A stretch of DNA of 64,000 bases from Botryosphaeria dothidea (lineage: Eukaryota > Ascomycota > Dothideomycetes > Botryosphaeriales > Botryosphaeriaceae). Below, piece after piece: positions 1-11,989 of this stretch (position 1 is its first letter; each line of letters begins with the position of its first letter). The position numbers were made by a program, and so were the translations under genes. The notes beneath the pieces are model-generated. The model had not been told where the DNA came from. It saw only the letters and a list, made by a program, of their open reading frames with translations, and made no database searches. The DNA lies in assembly GCA_011503125.2 (NCBI GenBank), contig WWBZ02000010.1:310001-374000 (forward strand), written 5' to 3'.

Positions 1-3000
1 AACACCCACCTCGAGGGATTCATAGTATGGACTTTTCCTAGCGCGCAGCTTCTCGAAGACGTAAAGGCAGAAGTCTTTGAGGTCTGACTTGCTAAGTGCT
101 CCGCATTTTGAGTCAGGAGAACCGCCGAAATGATTTTCGTTGGCTTTTACGATGTGTAGCTCTCCCTTTACATTCCACGAAGTCCACGCCAAGGCTATTA
201 CTTCGCTTCTCCGACCACGGATGTCTTCCTCATTATTGGGTTTAGGTCTAATGAAGACCCGGAATTCACCACGAGATAGCCCGGAGACGTACTCTTGATG
301 AAACCAATGTGGTCGAGAGCCGAAGGCGGCCCGTTCCTCCTGGTGCTTCTGATCTTCCTGATCCTTCTGATCCTCCTTTTTGTGCTTTCTAGACCTCCGT
401 TCGAGTCTATGTGGCTGATACGTGCAGGTAAGGTTGCTAATAGCTTCCCACTTGTTGTGGTTCTCGTCAACTATCTTTACGTGCCTTTTTCCCTCGCTGT
501 GCGACCGCTTGAGGACTGTTCTGTCGCAATTTTGTAGCTTGCATGATCCCCCAAAGCAAGTTATTGGACGGTACGAATATGCTAGCCGGCCAGAAGATTT
601 GGCTATCTCGTCCAACACTTGAATGTCTTCAATCTTCTCTTGGTCCTGCCGCCATTCGCGCATATTTGGATAAACACGAATTTTTGCGCCGCTCGTGAGT
701 CTCAACATGCGAACATCTTCATACACATGCTGTATTTCGGGAGGCTTATGAGTCGTGGCGTGGATGAAAATGACCGTACTCTGGAGCTGCCCGCCGCTGT
801 TTGATAGAAGAAGCTTGCCATTGCCATCATGGCTACCCGAGCAAGTCGACAGAAGATCGTCTTTCTGAGGTTTCTGAAGCTTCTGGAGCTGGCCCTTCAG
901 CCAGCCCCACTCGTGAAGTCGAACAGAGAAAGATTCCTTGGGCCTGTCTCCATGTTGGACGGCAAGCATTGTCACGAGTCCCTGATGTACGTAAATACCG
1001 TGTTCGTCTCTCATCACTGCGGAATCCCCTAGGCCGGACCCAGAAGCCTCCTTGAACCAAACCCAGACATTACGGTCGAGTTTCTGAAGGTCCTCGGGGG
1101 AATTGTAAATGAAAAGCGTGGTGGATTGATGGAAAGGGTAATTGTCGGGGAACGTAACCCATACAACAGCGTTCCACAGAGGTGGCTGAGGTCGGGAGGC
1201 AAGTGACGCATCGATGGTGTTTCTCCCAACTCCAGCAGTGAGTTGAGCTTCTCCGCAGGGAACCTCCGCACTCGGGCTCTCTTGCACGAAGCTGCAGCTC
1301 TTCCGCGAATGAATACAAGCCGCACACTGTTGCACTCTGTTTTTCTTATACACACGGCATACCTCAAGCCTGGACGTCTTCTTTGAGTTGTCCCGTCTCT
1401 CCTTACACTGTTCGCACGGGCTCGGCGCGCGCTGCCCCAGGGTTTCGGATTGGATGCAGTAGACGTGCCAAACACGTCGCTGCTCAGCGGGACTCATTCG
1501 TTTCCAGTCTTCCTCCTCAATTTCTGCAGGTCGCGATATGCCAATTTTGCTGACACCCTTCCGTCTCGATGCTGCTTTAAGTGGCGGGTCAACATTGTTC
1601 CAGGACATTTGCGGCGTTGCAGAATCCAGGCCATCAAATAGGTTTCGTCCTTGATGGGTTCTTGCCGATGCTACTACAGACCGAGCGCTGAAGCTTGTAC
1701 TTTGTTGTTCAGCGGCATTACCACGACTTCCGCTATCGTTGTTATCGAGAGAAAGTTCAGTGGGACGGATGCATACAGGCCTCCTGAAGAATTGTCAGCC
1801 GCCTAGAAGGCCAGTGAGCGTACTCATCTACTTACAATGAACTTTGAGAGCTGTATTCGCGGAGACGGCGGCCAAGGCCGTGTGGTGGATTGCCTGACGC
1901 TCCTGGTTTCATGGTTTTCTTGGATTTAATGCGCTGAAGTGGCTGAGTGGCGCGCATGCCAGCGAAAATAGGGCGCATACGCGGAAGGGTCTCTAGCTGG
2001 AGGTCGGAAGCCTCACGCTTAGAATTCTGGACGTAATCATGATCGCGCTGATTTTTGGTTACCTCAATAGTTGGACCAGGCGCGAGAGCAACCCTGGGCG
2101 CTCTAGTGTCCATAAAGCCCTGGGATACTGGACTGCCTGCTTCGACCTCGAACTCTACCGTCTTTGAGTCGGTAGCAGGGCGATCCGACGTGTTCAAGTA
2201 GGTAGTGGAGCGAGGACCGTCGCGGTTCGTCTTGTCCATGACGTCAGTGCCGTTTCTAATTATGAACATGTCCTCCTTGCGAAGAGTCAGATCTGTTCCA
2301 GAGCTTGCAAGGAAAGAATCGCTCTCAAGTGGCGAGTTTTCTCCTTGACTAGTTGTGCTCCGGTCCCATTGATGAGTGGATGCACTTGCGTGAGGCCTGG
2401 CTCCTGTTGCTGTAGGATTCTTTTTCGCCATCGTCTTACCCGTCGGCAGTGGGCTTCCCAAGACACCGTTTTCTCCAGAAATAGTGTCACGAAGCCATTT
2501 TTCCGTTTCTCCATCGCTAAAATCTGTCTTGCAGTCCTTATTCCCATTAAAACCATCGAGGATCTCTACTTTATCCCGTGCTCCAGATTTTTGTGTTCCA
2601 CCCTCGTTCGAATAGCATAAGGATGTCCCTTGCATGTCGCGTTTTGACTCTATAGCGTCGCCTTGTCCATCATTGTCTTTCACTTGGGCCCCATTTCCGC
2701 GAGGCGACGTTGATAAAAGGTGGTCGTCACCTTCGTCAGCGCTACCATAGGTTTGATTTCCGTACGAATCGTTGTTTTTTACCTCGTGAGAGGAGGCGTA
2801 CTCCCCGAAGTCAGACGCATCGAGAGCATACTCCATGGTGGCCACAATATTGCTAGGATTCGGTTTGTGTATTGTCTGAACAGTCTGCGTTGTATTCTCA
2901 TTTTCGGTCGTGGGCCGTTAAAAGTCAGCTGGCGTTCCGTATCATGCACATCTCTAAAGCTCACCATTTTGTCAATGCCCGCGGGATCCTTCATCTGTAT

Positions 3001-4897
3001 GGCTGACGGAAGGGCCCTCAAGTCAACAGTAGAAGATAGCAGGTCGACTGCCAGCTCGTAGCGGATAGCAAGCATCACTTTTCGCTCAAACGAGTACAAA
3101 TTGGGATGAAGCGGTAGCCCTATCACTATCGCCCGCGCGTTCAGGAGTACAGCAACTCCGCAGTCAACGGTGTTGTCCTGTTGTGGAGAGCGCTGTTCCT
3201 CCACCGTTTTCCAATCATTCTCATTGTACGCGTCACCTAGCGTCAGTTTGATCCACTCGCGAACTCTATCCACAAAACCTTCGGATGGATAGCTGAGACT
3301 GTCAAAGTACTGAATGGTCTTTCTCTTTCCTGAGACTACCAGCAGTCTCCAGTGACCTCCGTCGCAGAAGGGTAGGAACAGGTTGTTGACAGAAGATAAT
3401 AAGCCCTTATTTTGTAAGAGGAAGTTCTTGCTTCGCCACCAAAGGCAGGTGACAGCTCCGTAAGATCGGACTTTATTCGAACTTTCATCCGCTTCTAGGC
3501 ACCCGTCCTTCTCACAAGCTTTCTTGGTAAGCATCGTAATATATCCGTCAACTATATTGTCGTTCAAGCACGGCAATTGTTCGTTCTTGTCCTTAGGGAT
3601 CAGGGTATAGATATCGTCCACGGTAAGGCTCGCATGATTTGTATATTCTTCAAAACAATTCGTCTCTAGAGCGTTCCTTATGGCGCTTCGCTGAGAGAAA
3701 GGTATTCTTCTCTCTTCGCCACCAGCTATGTAGCTGTCTGACGAGCAATCAAGCTGATCAGGGAGTATGGGAACAGACGATGGCCCATCTCTGGGAACAT
3801 CCGGGGATACATTTGAGGACGGCGCGTCCAGCATGGGACGTTTGGCCGTGTTGGGATAGCGGGCGCCAGGGGCGGAACGAGGGCAATTGTTGTTCGATGA
3901 GTTGCCATTCTCTTCTTTCGTCCTATGGTCATCTGGTGATATTCCGGGCGCTTCCAGAATCTGGCGTCTCTTCTTTCTCTTTAGATCTTGCTCTCTCATC
4001 TCCTTGGTCTTCCCTCCCACTCTGTTCCTCGCTCTAGCCCCGACCATCCCTTCCTCTTCCTTGCGCTGCTTCTCAAGCTCTAGAGCCTCGGGGCCCGAAC
4101 TTGAAGCTGACACTTCGGATTGCGCTGAGGCCTGATCTCGCAGGCGGGCTAGTCCTCCATTCTTTCGCTGCCATACTATATTGTCAGGCGTCCCGCTAGG
4201 AGCAGCGGACCCTTCGCTTGGCTCCCTGGCCCTAAATTTCTCGATCAGACTGCGCATGAAGCAGCCGTCGTGGAGTTCAGCCATGCGGATGGTCTGAGCT
4301 GCGTCCGAGTGGAGAACCCAGTTAGTGCATACTACCTTCCTCTCGTCGGGGGAAATAAGGCCCGCCAGGGCATCCACAGGGACGGTATCGGCATGGCTTG
4401 AGAGTATGAGCTTGTGCGAAGGGTCAATTTTCCCTTTCAGTAGCTGCTTCCTCGTCTTCGTTTTCTCTGTTTCAAAGAGCCACGCGAGGAACACGGACGA
4501 CTGTCCAATATCAGCGACCACTGCTTGCTCTACTCGCACTCTTTGCCCTTTGGACCGCACTCTGACTTTCACCATATCACCAGCCTGGTATTTTGTTCCG
4601 TGTGTTTCGACATTATCGGTCACGGGAAAGGTAGCCAGCTGTTGCTGCAAAAACTTATCGCCGCGTGAACGACAATACTCGCAGATGATGACAGAGGGTG
4701 CAGAGGCGGTATTCTGGTCCGGAACGTCGATACGGCTAGTGAAAGGGACTTCAAAAAAAATCGTTAGCCAGCATCTAGAATATGGGGAGCGAGAAAAGAT
4801 AGTTCGGCGCACCAGTCGTATCAGCTCTATCATAGATCTTACGACGCTTCTCAGAGGTAGTTCTGGTGAGACTAGCGGCGCCTCTCTTATGCGACAT
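1..4897 (-). CDS. BAH-like / Ulp1 (C48) cysteine protease protein, partial at left edge
   Basis: At least 1567 codons in four exons (4813-4897, 2965-4748, 1836-2884, 1-1783); the frame is still open at base 1. Introns of 64, 80 and 52 bp have GT..AG ends, branch-like CTAAC/CTGAC and exact frame closure. The start ATG at 4897 is chosen because MSHKRGAAS resembles the start of the paralogue at 8335. Residues about 82-198 match that paralogue (GDMV, NWVLHSD, DGCFMR) and look like a BAH chromatin-binding domain. Residues 200-390 are charged and low in complexity. Residues 405-600 are a Ulp1-type SUMO-protease domain with His494 (GGHW), Asp511 (YFDSL), Gln552 and Cys558 (DCGV), so the triad is complete. 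Exon 3 is Ser/Thr/Asp-rich and probably disordered. Exon 4 holds a cysteine cluster at about 1095-1135 (CEQC, then CAACIHSRKSC) and an unrecognised C-terminal region. A nuclear SUMO or ubiquitin-like peptidase is inferred. Confidence 0.8.
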
Positions 4898-6765
4898 TAT
4901 CAAGAGGTGGCAGTCAAGACCGAGTAGTAGGTTGCAGCATTGATGAATCGATGAAGATGTGCTTGCGCCGGAAGGGGGGATGGCTGTGGGCGGAGTAGGA
5001 GTCTTGTTCGCGTCTGTGCGACTGATTTCGCATGCATGCACTTCTCGCTTGCGGTGACCATTACTCATGGCGTTCTGATTAGTTACCCCAGGAATTTAGT
5101 AATCGAGTGGGGCTGCGACTCGCTTGGAAAATCATTTTTAGGACGCCAGAAACTCCATCGAAGTTAGCTGACTCGACTACAACTCGAACTCCTTTGTAAA
5201 TCACTTTAAACTATCCGCCGCATCGCACTCTTCAATCTGCACGTCTGTTAGGACAGTTACACAAGCCGTCGCGGCGGTCGGCGTGCTTGACTACGCGCGG
5301 TGCGGAACAATTGACGAACAACAGGATTACTAACAATCGCCCACCCCACCAGCTCCGCTCCTTCCGTCAACTGTATCCCACGTAGATAGAGAGACAGCTG
5401 GCAGCCTCTACAACTCAAGCCCAAAATCGATGTCCTCCTATACAATCGGGCGCACGCGCGTCGGCGCTACATTGCCACCAATTACCACCACCCTAGATAG
5501 CGGCTGGACCCGATCAACATCACGTCAAAAGTTCACACTTTAATGCGTCCTCGCATCCGACGACGAAGCATACCTGAATGCGCACCATTCGCGACCAACA
5601 GCCTCGACAGAGCGAACATACCTATACTCTCAACACCTGTTTGGCGGCATAAGGGTAGTACACTTCAGGTTGCGTCGTCGCTTGAGAAGACGCCTCCTTT
5701 TTGAGCCTGTCTCCAGCACGCCGGCGAGCAGTCAATTGGGTGGAAAAGCTGTGAATCTGAACACCAGGTTTGGGTCCGGGATAACCACAAACTTAGATGG
5801 TCGAGGTTGTTAGCGTGATCTTAAAGCGGTGCGGGATGAGATGAAAGACTAAGGTTTCTGGAGTATTGGCGACTTCATTTGCGCCTGGAGGAGAAGCGCT
5901 TTGACGGCAGGAGGCATAATCGGTGTGACCTTCGGGTCATGCAACTGGTAATTGCTATAGGGAACGATGCTGTCGTGACAGCCGCCGTGTCATAGCTGGT
6001 CCTTGGTAATAACAACCTCCAGTATCGTTTCGTAGGCATATTTCCAGCGAGCTTGACGTCATGGCAGCGACGACTAGTCTTTTCGGTCAGGTGCAGAACA
6101 ATCTGGACACGGCAAGTATCCAACTCGACCAGGCTTACCATGCTACTGCTGATAGTACGCCAATGGTATAGTTGGGTATCGGAGGCATTGTCTGCAAACC
6201 AGCGAATATCATACTACGAGCCTTAGCAGAGACGCTTTGGTACTAGACGCATCGTGACTATTTTTCCTACATTAGCTAAGTAGTAGTTGAGCCGATCATT
6301 CTGCAAACACGATTTCTCGTTCGATTGGTCATCAACCTTATACGCAAGGAATCCACACACTCGAGCCGTTGTAACACCTCGTTCCTTCAACCGCGCTATC
6401 CATTAGCATGACTCTGCCTGCGTAATTGTCCACCCCTTAGCCGTCCAAATGGATGTGCAAGAACCTCCCATACCTTCGTAGCGGAAGACAGCGTTTCTTT
6501 TAGACGTGCAAAAAGTTGTCCAGTGTAAGGATTGTGACATATACCTCATATGGTGCATTCTCATTCCCGCTTCAAATGTCCTGCGTGCCTTTCTGCATGT
6601 AGCATGCCCCCTTTCTTCCTTAGTCTCCTGTTGTGCAGTTATCACGAACCACTTGGTCACAAGAAAACATTCTTAGAGTCACGCCTTAACAACACGCGCA
6701 CCTCCGCAACATGTATTAGGCCACGCTACTGACGACCTGCTATCGCCGAGTACTAGATCGTCTCT
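4898..6765. other. Intergenic, no gene recognised
   Basis: This is the upstream side of the Ulp1-type gene. I see only short open frames with no recognisable domain. The longest, at 5875-6141 on the minus strand, starts within unremarkable sequence and has no paralogue in the window. Nothing here supports a call. Confidence 0.5.
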
Positions 6766-7490
6766 ATGGCGGTTCCCAATGCCTTGCAGCCGGGCGATAA
6801 TCCCCTTTCGCTCTACGAAAACGCCTCCCAGCTCACGACTCAGCCAAGCAGCGTCTTAGCGATGCAAGCGACCACAAAGTCAGCTTCCGCTATCATGCCA
6901 TTGTCCCCACTCATTCAAGACGTAATTGAGTTATGCGGCAATGCCCTTAGCCAGCCAACTGCTAGCCGAGTCAAAGGCAGCTGTGCACTCAGTCCTCCAA
7001 AAGGTCAAAAACGACACTTACACCATCAAGCACACCAGTGACTCCAGCAATACAGCAGACTCTCTGACACAGCGGACCATACAGCAAAGCCTTGGGATCT
7101 GGGCTCGAGTAGCAGCGACGAAGACGCCAGCGAAATCGCAAACGCAACCTAACCACCGCACCGAACTCGACCTGCGACTGCCACTAAATGATGATCAAGC
7201 TTTCGGACCGACAGACGATGCTCTATCTTCGCTCGCAGCTCCTAATGCAACTTGATGAACGGATTTGGGAGATGCACGAATGAGGATGCCGTGTGCCTGA
7301 AACTACCCGCGCTGTCTCCCAGCGTGCCCATCCACCCGTCAGTGTGTTCCTGCAGGCTATTCTTCTTCTGCTTGTTACTTGTATGCGCCGCTATGTTTCC
7401 GCTCCGGAATTGCTTCGCGGCAACCGCCTGGATCTTGTTCACGTTGGCGTTCAGGTGCGTGGATAGGGCGTGGTTGATGCGATCCTTCAA
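6766..7490. mobile_element. Tad-type LINE ORF1 (gag-like) fragments, two halves in opposite orientation
   Basis: The plus strand at about 6926-7250 reads as the N-terminal half of a LINE gag-like ORF1, with the hallmark IWARVAATKTP stretch followed by a TELDLRLP-like segment. At 7400-7490 the reading switches to the minus strand (DRINHALSTHLNANVNKIQA, then FRSGNIAAHT), which is how the next part of such ORF1 proteins reads. Several frames are broken. I infer a dead LINE whose second half was inverted or inserted separately. No ORF2 is attached. Confidence 0.45.
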
Positions 7491-8334
7491 CTGCCTCAGG
7501 GGCTGCGATTGGAGATGGCTGGCTTATCATCTACGGATCTGTAAGTGTTATAACGAGCTCACGGTACTTCTTGGTCGTGCCTGGAGCGAGATTTGACTGC
7601 GGTAACACTGCGATGCTCGGTTGCATCGCTGCTGCCTAGGCCCACATCATGGGGCCCTGCTGGTCGGCGCGTCGTCCAGGGAGTCTACTGTATTGATAAA
7701 ATCAGCGACGCGTAGCTTGGTGAATGTGTTGTTCTTGATGTCGTTGGGCAACGAGTTGCTTTGCCTGGGTCCTCGGTTGTGCGACATGGCTCATAGAGTG
7801 AGAGGCGTATCGCCCGGTCGCAAGACTTCGGTAGCTGCCATGGCAGGCAATCATGTACTTGGCGGTAACCCCATTGTCGGCAGGGTCGCCTGACACGTGT
7901 TGCAAGGCGTTTGCGTATAGTCGAAGGCATTATTCCAAGAATTCATTCTGGCGACGAGGTGGCGCGTGTTTTTCTTTCTCCTGTTGCTAGTGGTTGCGAG
8001 CGCGAGGACGTGGCCAACATGCTCGGCCTGTTTTTCGGGCCGCGTCTCGTCCTTCGCCGCCACATGTCATCTTTTCAGCAGAGCAGCCCCCCCCCCCCAC
8101 TTACACAATCACGAACAGGTAAGTAGCCACGCTCTCCGGTCTCGAACGCCTTTCCGCTGTGGGATGGCACCACTCAAATCAACACGAATATCGCTTAATT
8201 CTTTTTCCCCTCACCCACGTTGTAGCGTTCCCCGTCCTTCAACCCAAGAACGTCTTCATCGAGCATCTAAAGCCCACGATTCATCAGCGCTGCAGTCCAT
8301 CTGCCGCTCCTATTATTTATTTCTTTGCCCAACT
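7491..8334. other. Upstream region of the BAH-TFIIS-N gene, no gene recognised
   Basis: Several overlapping open frames exist on both strands but none has a recognisable domain. A cytosine homopolymer lies at about 8087-8099. The last 200 bp are pyrimidine-rich, as is common upstream of filamentous fungal genes. Confidence 0.4.
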
Positions 8335-9631
8335 ATGGCTTCCAAGAAGAGAGCTGCTCCCACCGAAACTCACCGGGCAAAGCACATAAAGAGCACCACC
8401 CAAACAAGCCTCAACACTTCAACCAAGCAGGTTGAAATCCAGGACCAGGTAACTTTCTTTGAGCCGTCTAAAATCATTCCCAAGTGGTGGGAGCGGCGCA
8501 AGTCGAGCGGTACCGAGGAAGTCACCCACAAGGACATCGAGTATCATGTCGGCGACATGGTGATGGTCAATGTGAAGAGAGAGCAAGGAATGCGAGAGGA
8601 GCAGGCGCTGATCGCCGATTTTAAACCGCCGTACGCCTTACTTGTTTGGATCTTTGGAACGAAGATAACGAAGGAGAGAGGGGCGCTTCTCATGGGCAAA
8701 GTCGGGTCTGGTCACACATTGATATTGACAGCCTATGTGGATATCTCCCCTGTGGCCGCCTTGAAAAGGCTCATGACTCCCCAAGAGAGGGCGCAAGTTT
8801 GCACTGACTGGGTCCTTCACTCGGACCCGATCCAGGCCATCTGCATAAGCGAACCCTATGATGGCTGCTACATGCGCTATTTAGTAAAGAAGATCAACGG
8901 CAGATATAAGGTGAGTGCTATCTGGTCTACGCGAGTGTTTCATTAATGTTTCTATAGCCCGCAAAAGCCCCCGAGATTGTTAGCGGCCCCAAAACGCCCG
9001 TTGATACTTCCACCAGCAAGATGAGGAAGACTTTGGTTTCGACGGCGGAGAGCTCCATGAAGGCTGGGAGCAAATCGGCCATTCCCAAGGTCGTTCAGGA
9101 GGAGCCGACCCTAGAGCAGAAGTTGGAGAAGCGCTCTAAAGCCAGTAAGTTACATTAAGCTGCATTGAAACTCCTCTGCGATGCAATGGACACTAACATG
9201 ATCTAGTTCTGTACCTCCGTCACTGCCTCCAGAAAGGCTTTCTAACACGTGATCAGACGCCTAAGGAGGAAGAGATGCAGCAGATGGCGAAGTACTTGGC
9301 TCAGCTTGAGTCTTACCGTGACCTCGAGCAGAGTATCATTAGGGATACTAAGATTGACAAGCTTCTGAAGGCCATCACTAAGCTCAGTTCGATCCCTAAG
9401 GAAGACACCTACAACTTCACGAAGCGCTCTATCAACCTGCTCAATGCGTGGAGCAAGAGCATGAGCGGCGACGCGAAAGCTGTGAGTGTCAAGGCGAATG
9501 AGAGCACTGTAGAGATCAAATCTGGCAAGGCTGCTGCCGAGGAACCTAAAATTAAGGCTTCTAAAACTGTCGAGATAAAGGGCGAAGATGTCTCGGCCGA
9601 GTCCAGGTGCCAATCTGCAAACTCACGATGA
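8335..9631 (+). CDS. BAH domain plus TFIIS N-terminal-like domain protein
   Basis: 395 aa in three exons (8335-8910, 8958-9144, 9207-9631) with introns of 47 bp (GTGAGT..TATAG) and 62 bp (GTAAGT, CTAAC branch, CTAG). Residues about 70-192 carry the BAH-like module shared with the divergent Ulp1 gene (YHVGDMV, WIFGTK, DWVLHSDP, DGCYMRYLV). A Ser/Thr/Lys linker follows. Residues 255-345 look like the helical TFIIS N-terminal/LEDGF fold, with IIRDTKIDKLLKAI followed by RSINLLNAWSK, a typical signature of elongation-factor and chromatin-reader proteins. The C-terminal tail is Lys/Glu-rich. A nuclear chromatin or transcription role is inferred from the domains. The upstream ATGs at 7966 and nearby are not used because homology to the paralogue begins at MASKKRAA. 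Confidence 0.8.
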
Positions 9632-10275
9632 CCGCTTAAAGATATATTGCACTACGTACAAGAAGCTAGAACTTGAAAGGGAAGATAGAATTCAAATATA
9701 AGTACAACATTGCATCACGTGCTCGTTGAAGATCTTCTAAGGCTTCTAATTTCTAATGGTTGCAATCACCCCTGGCCGCGGAATCAACACCTAGTATTAC
9801 AATTGAGCTTGAAACATCATTTTAGCCTATGTTTGATAGACTTCTGGGTCAGATTACAGCTCGATCTTGGGAGTGGGTTTGGTGATCTATGTTCATGTGG
9901 TGAATTCTTGGAACTCATGCTGATGTGCAGCATATCCTTGCGTGCATAGGGATAAAAACGATCTCTGGTCTTGTGAATGAAGCTATCTTCTATAGAATAT
10001 ATAAACGAGTTCTAGGGGAATCGGAAATGAGAGTGGGGCTGCTCATAATAGCGAGATATCAAAGATTCCGAATCGGGACGACAATGAAGAAGTAACGCGT
10101 CAATATCCTTACACATAGCTTATACTCAGTCGCCCACACTTAGCAGTCAACACCACCGAGATAAAGCAGGGGGTCACCCATGTGTACGCAATAGCTCTAA
10201 TCGAGTCATCCAAAGCTTCCTAAGTAATTTACCGCGAGATCTTCGCTTCCTTCCTATTCACTAACTATAAAAAAC
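9632..10275. other. Intergenic, AT-richer, nothing recognised
   Basis: The stretch between the BAH-TFIIS-N gene and a LINE ORF1 fragment has no open frame with a recognisable domain and no repeat shared with the rest of the window that I could see. Confidence 0.4.
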
Positions 10276-10879
10276 ATGACCACACCAAAAAATCGACCCC
10301 AAGCTACGGCGCCGGGAGAGCGCCCCAGGGACTCTCCTAAGCTCAGCGAGCCCCAAAGCACCAATCAAAGCAGCCGCAGCCGCATTGTGGTTGATGTAGA
10401 GGACATAGGAGAAGGCGAACAGCCTTCCCCAATGACTACCTCTACCCAGCCACAACACACTCCCAAGAAACCGCAGAGCACCCAGTATAGCGTAGAATAC
10501 GTTGAGAGAGCTTCAAAAACAGCAGACACCCTCATCGAAGCCCTACAAGCATCCGCCAGCCTCCCTTCAGTCCTCTCCAGCCAGGTGAAAAATTTTCTCG
10601 ATATTGCCAAGACAATCTTCTAGGATCATATTTCTATCTGCCAGAAGGCAACCACCGAGGAGCCAGGCCTTAAGGACATCCTAAAAGAGATTCAGCAGGT
10701 CCAAAGGACAGTTAGCTGCATTCAAGCTAATCCCGCACCCACACCCAACACTCGCAGCTGGGCACAAATTGCAGCCCAAGCAGCCCCGAAGCCCCCTACT
10801 CCTCCAGCCACCACTGAACTTACCCTCCACTTCCCCGAAACAGTAAACAGACAAGAAGTAGCCAAGATCTCTGCCAAAC
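10276..10879 (+). mobile_element. Tad-type LINE ORF1 fragment, broken by a stop and an LTR insertion
   Basis: The frame starts at an ATG at 10276, runs 115 codons to a TAG at 10621 and continues in frame with ORF1-like sequence (SWAQIAAQAAPKPPTPP, then TTELTLHFPETVN). The SWAxIAA motif followed by Pro-rich sequence marks fungal Tad-clade gag-like ORF1 proteins. The coding sequence ends abruptly at 10879, where an LTR begins. No RT belongs to it in the window. Confidence 0.6.
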
Positions 10880-11176
10880 TGTGGGTGGGCCTCAGGCCCT
10901 GATCTGTGTGAGGTCAGAAGAAAGAACTGAATTTCTGACTGTGTACTTCTGCCTGTCCTTCCTAGTAAAGGAAAATGAATGTCCTTAAATACATAGACCT
11001 GAACTAGTATAACCGAGGAAATGAGTGTATCCGAGGAAGTGATATCCGAGGGTATTGGGCAGGAACTGTGGCAAATTGATGCCCTCCTCTTCTCCGGTGG
11101 AATCTTCGAGAGATTGTAGTAACTAATAAACTGAACGACAAGTGCTGCCTGAGAAATAAGGGGATTCTGGTTGACA
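10880..11176 (+). repeat. Solo LTR-like element inserted in LINE ORF1
   Basis: The element starts TGTGGGTGGGCCTCAGGCC and ends GGTTGACA, giving TG..CA termini over 297 bp. The first ~75 bp are nearly identical to 57683 onward and, on the minus strand, to 23433 downward. The interior has the CCGAGG-rich segment and the final 'aaggggattctggttgaca' shared with 57683-57927. No internal coding region adjoins it. I could not find a target-site duplication. Confidence 0.55.
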
Positions 11177-11985
11177 TTTCTTTAAGTAGATGGCGCTGCT
11201 TTGGGCTTACGATAGATGATCTTCTTGCGGCCATCAAATCTGTATCGCGAATGTACGCCTCTCCTGAGAATCATAAGTGTCACGACCAGCATCGATGCAC
11301 GATCAAGATAGGTTCAAAACTAACAGGTTCCTAATCTTAGGAGGGCAAAGGGAAGAAGGTGGCTGTAACGGCTGGACAAGGGACCGGTGTTGAGGCAAGG
11401 CACGTGATGACGTGTAGACAGCAGGAGTGCGGGCACGCGGTGACGTCACGCGATTCTGCAGCTTCATAGCCCTCGCTTATACGTGGACTGGAGCATGAAG
11501 TGCGACCTCTCTGTAGCAGCATCGAGTCTCATTACAAGCGTGATCCATGGCGCACAGTGTTCTTTCTAGAATTGTTCTTTCTAGGATTTGTGCTCTTATG
11601 CTTGCGGGCATATATCTCACTCGCCGAGTTGGGGTCTGTGGAAATTTATGTGTATGCCTGTCCTTTGCCGCCTCGAGGCTGTTCCGGGTACATTTCGGAC
11701 CAAGCGCACGAGGAAGAAGACGAATGAAACCAATGCTCCAGCTGCTCCCCCGCAACAGGACGACGACTCCGCTCCTGGGCTGCCACGTCCGTCGCCCTCC
11801 CTAGGACGCAAGCGGCCCGCTTCCGATGATTGTCTTCACACGCCTCCTCGACCAAGACCAGCATCCGCCGCGCCAGGCACGACCCTCTCTACGCTCTTTT
11901 CGCCATTGCTCAATCAAGCATCAGCCGCCAGCCTGCCGCGCCCTTCTTTTTCTCTAATGAGTACCACCATAAACCATTGAAACTG
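11177..11985. other. No clear gene; Pro/Ala/Ser-rich open frame of unknown nature
   Basis: The only notable frame is on the plus strand at 11588-11980 (130 codons), rich in Pro, Ala and Ser, with GRKRPASDD followed by an HTPPRPRP tract. Its composition resembles the N-terminal part of retroelement gag proteins and of the open frame at 22756, but there is no domain. I would not call it a host gene. Confidence 0.3.
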
Positions 11986-11989
11986 TTTG

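Noticed and set aside
295..537. Leu/Ile-rich open frame resembling a membrane segment
   Set aside because: It lies opposite the Lys/Glu-rich part of exon 4 of the Ulp1-type gene; the hydrophobic run is the complement of charged codons.
1029..1475. 148-codon minus-strand frame
   Set aside because: It is a different frame from exon 4, which is open over the whole 1-1783 stretch and joins exon 3 by a good intron.
3639..4135. Plus-strand frames of 82-132 codons
   Set aside because: They are antisense to the coding exon of the Ulp1 gene and have no domain.
4325..4927. 200-codon plus-strand frame
   Set aside because: Antisense to the BAH-like region of the Ulp1 gene, whose homology to the gene at 8335 fixes the minus strand as coding.
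8087..8099. Poly-C tract and the similar one at 23270-23281 as shared regulatory sites
   Set aside because: Homopolymers in unrelated contexts with no shared flanks; probably slippage.
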